64,000 nt of DNA, taken from the NCBI GenBank assembly GCA_039881145.1, contig JAYKKI010000074.1, forward strand, positions 9,216,501 to 9,280,500. The letters are read 5' to 3'. The position numbers were made by a program, and so were the translations under genes. Position 1 is the first letter of the stretch; every line of letters begins with the position of its first letter. Below, piece after piece: positions 63,686 to 64,000 of this stretch. This DNA comes from Druceiella hillmani. Its lineage: Eukaryota; Arthropoda; Insecta; Lepidoptera; Hepialidae. Under the pieces are notes generated by a model. That model worked only from the letters and a program-made list of their open reading frames with translations. It was not told the DNA's origin and searched no databases.

Positions 63686-63760
63686 TTCGAGCCGAAGGTC
63701 CTTTCGCAAAGAAATATCTCTGTGAGAATTCGTCGTCAGCGCGCGGTATCGTGGAGCCAG
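63686..63760 (+). other. Exon-like GC-rich island (candidate 75-nt internal exon)
   Basis: AATTATTTTTTTCAG (63671-63685) is a good splice-acceptor sequence. It is followed by 75 nt of about half GC, and then CCAG|GTGTAT, a moderate donor. The 75 nt are open in two frames; one reads FEPKVLSQRN and ISVRIRRQRA. If the donor is ignored, the first frame stays open to a TGA at 63803. There is no family match. A non-coding exon or a repeat scrap remain possible. Confidence 0.2.
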
Positions 63761-63805
63761 GTGTATAGATTACATAGTACTGTTGTTAAAGTAGATAGCA
63801 AATGA

Positions 63806-64000
63806 GTGTATTCTACAAATATGACGTGAATATTTGAAAAGAAATTCAATATTTTATATATCAAATTATGTATTATGAATTAAGTATATAATTATTTGTA
63901 TATAAAACACATGAATATACTCGTACATATGCAGATTGTATTTTTTTATTATAACATATCTTCATAGGGTAACTCAGCTCGTTATTTTGAATAACAAATG
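63806..64000. other. AT-rich right edge, nothing seen
   Basis: No gene or repeat was recognised up to the end of the window. Confidence 0.5.

Overview
The window looks like gene-poor, very AT-rich (roughly 70 percent A+T by eye) nuclear DNA of an arthropod, most likely a moth or butterfly (Lepidoptera). The lineage call is an inference from repeats. It rests on decayed copies of a repeat whose ends read like the lepidopteran GGTTCCGTA... / ...CGAGTCCGACTCGCACTTGGCCGG element (best at 28490-28785), several TGAGGTACGGAACCC-type tails, ACTAGCTGCCCG-type repeat ends, RTE-type and CR1/Jockey-type LINE fragments with lepidopteran-style 3' tails, and a piggyBac fragment close to the classical moth piggyBac group. 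No intact cellular gene, rRNA, tRNA or CRISPR array was recognised. Nearly all short ORFs are chance frames in AT-rich sequence.

Layout. 1-5200: an old dispersed repeat (59-607, second copy at 48319-48848), then featureless AT-rich DNA. 5.2-15 kb: (TA)n, the N-terminal half of a decayed piggyBac-like transposase (minus, about 6760-7720), an RTE-like LINE fragment (8965-9260), a degenerate minisatellite (9880-10680), a 96-bp tandem duplication (12226-12407) and several lepidopteran-type repeat tails. 15-25 kb: large (CA)n/(TA)n microsatellites, a GC-rich repeat found twice in opposite orientation (about 17955-18115 and 22245-22410), a 25-bp-arm palindrome (19201-19260), and a minisatellite of about 123-bp period (22880-24010). 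25-34 kb: LINE tails, SINE-like repeats, and the C-terminal half of a second piggyBac of a different group (minus, 31387-32400). 34-40 kb: a 32-bp-arm palindrome and a mosaic of local repeats. 41.9-44.9 kb: a degenerate Ty3/gypsy LTR-retrotransposon pol region (minus), next to a repeat that recurs at 52.7 kb. 45-64 kb: an orphan LINE 3' tail, an unidentified 58-codon reading frame, two more long palindromes (50033-50093, 62077-62138), an RTE tail (about 53600-53880), a 5'-truncated CR1/Jockey-like LINE (57170-57860) and one exon-like GC-rich island near the right end.

Nothing here works together as a pathway or operon. The window reads as a transposon graveyard, either intergenic or inside a large intron. 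The least explained signals are four near-perfect 25-32-bp-arm inverted repeats with 3-10-nt loops, the paired GC-rich repeat, the two minisatellite families, and two or three short coding-like islands (48015-48188, 63686-63760, 49767-50010) that could be exons or transposon debris.
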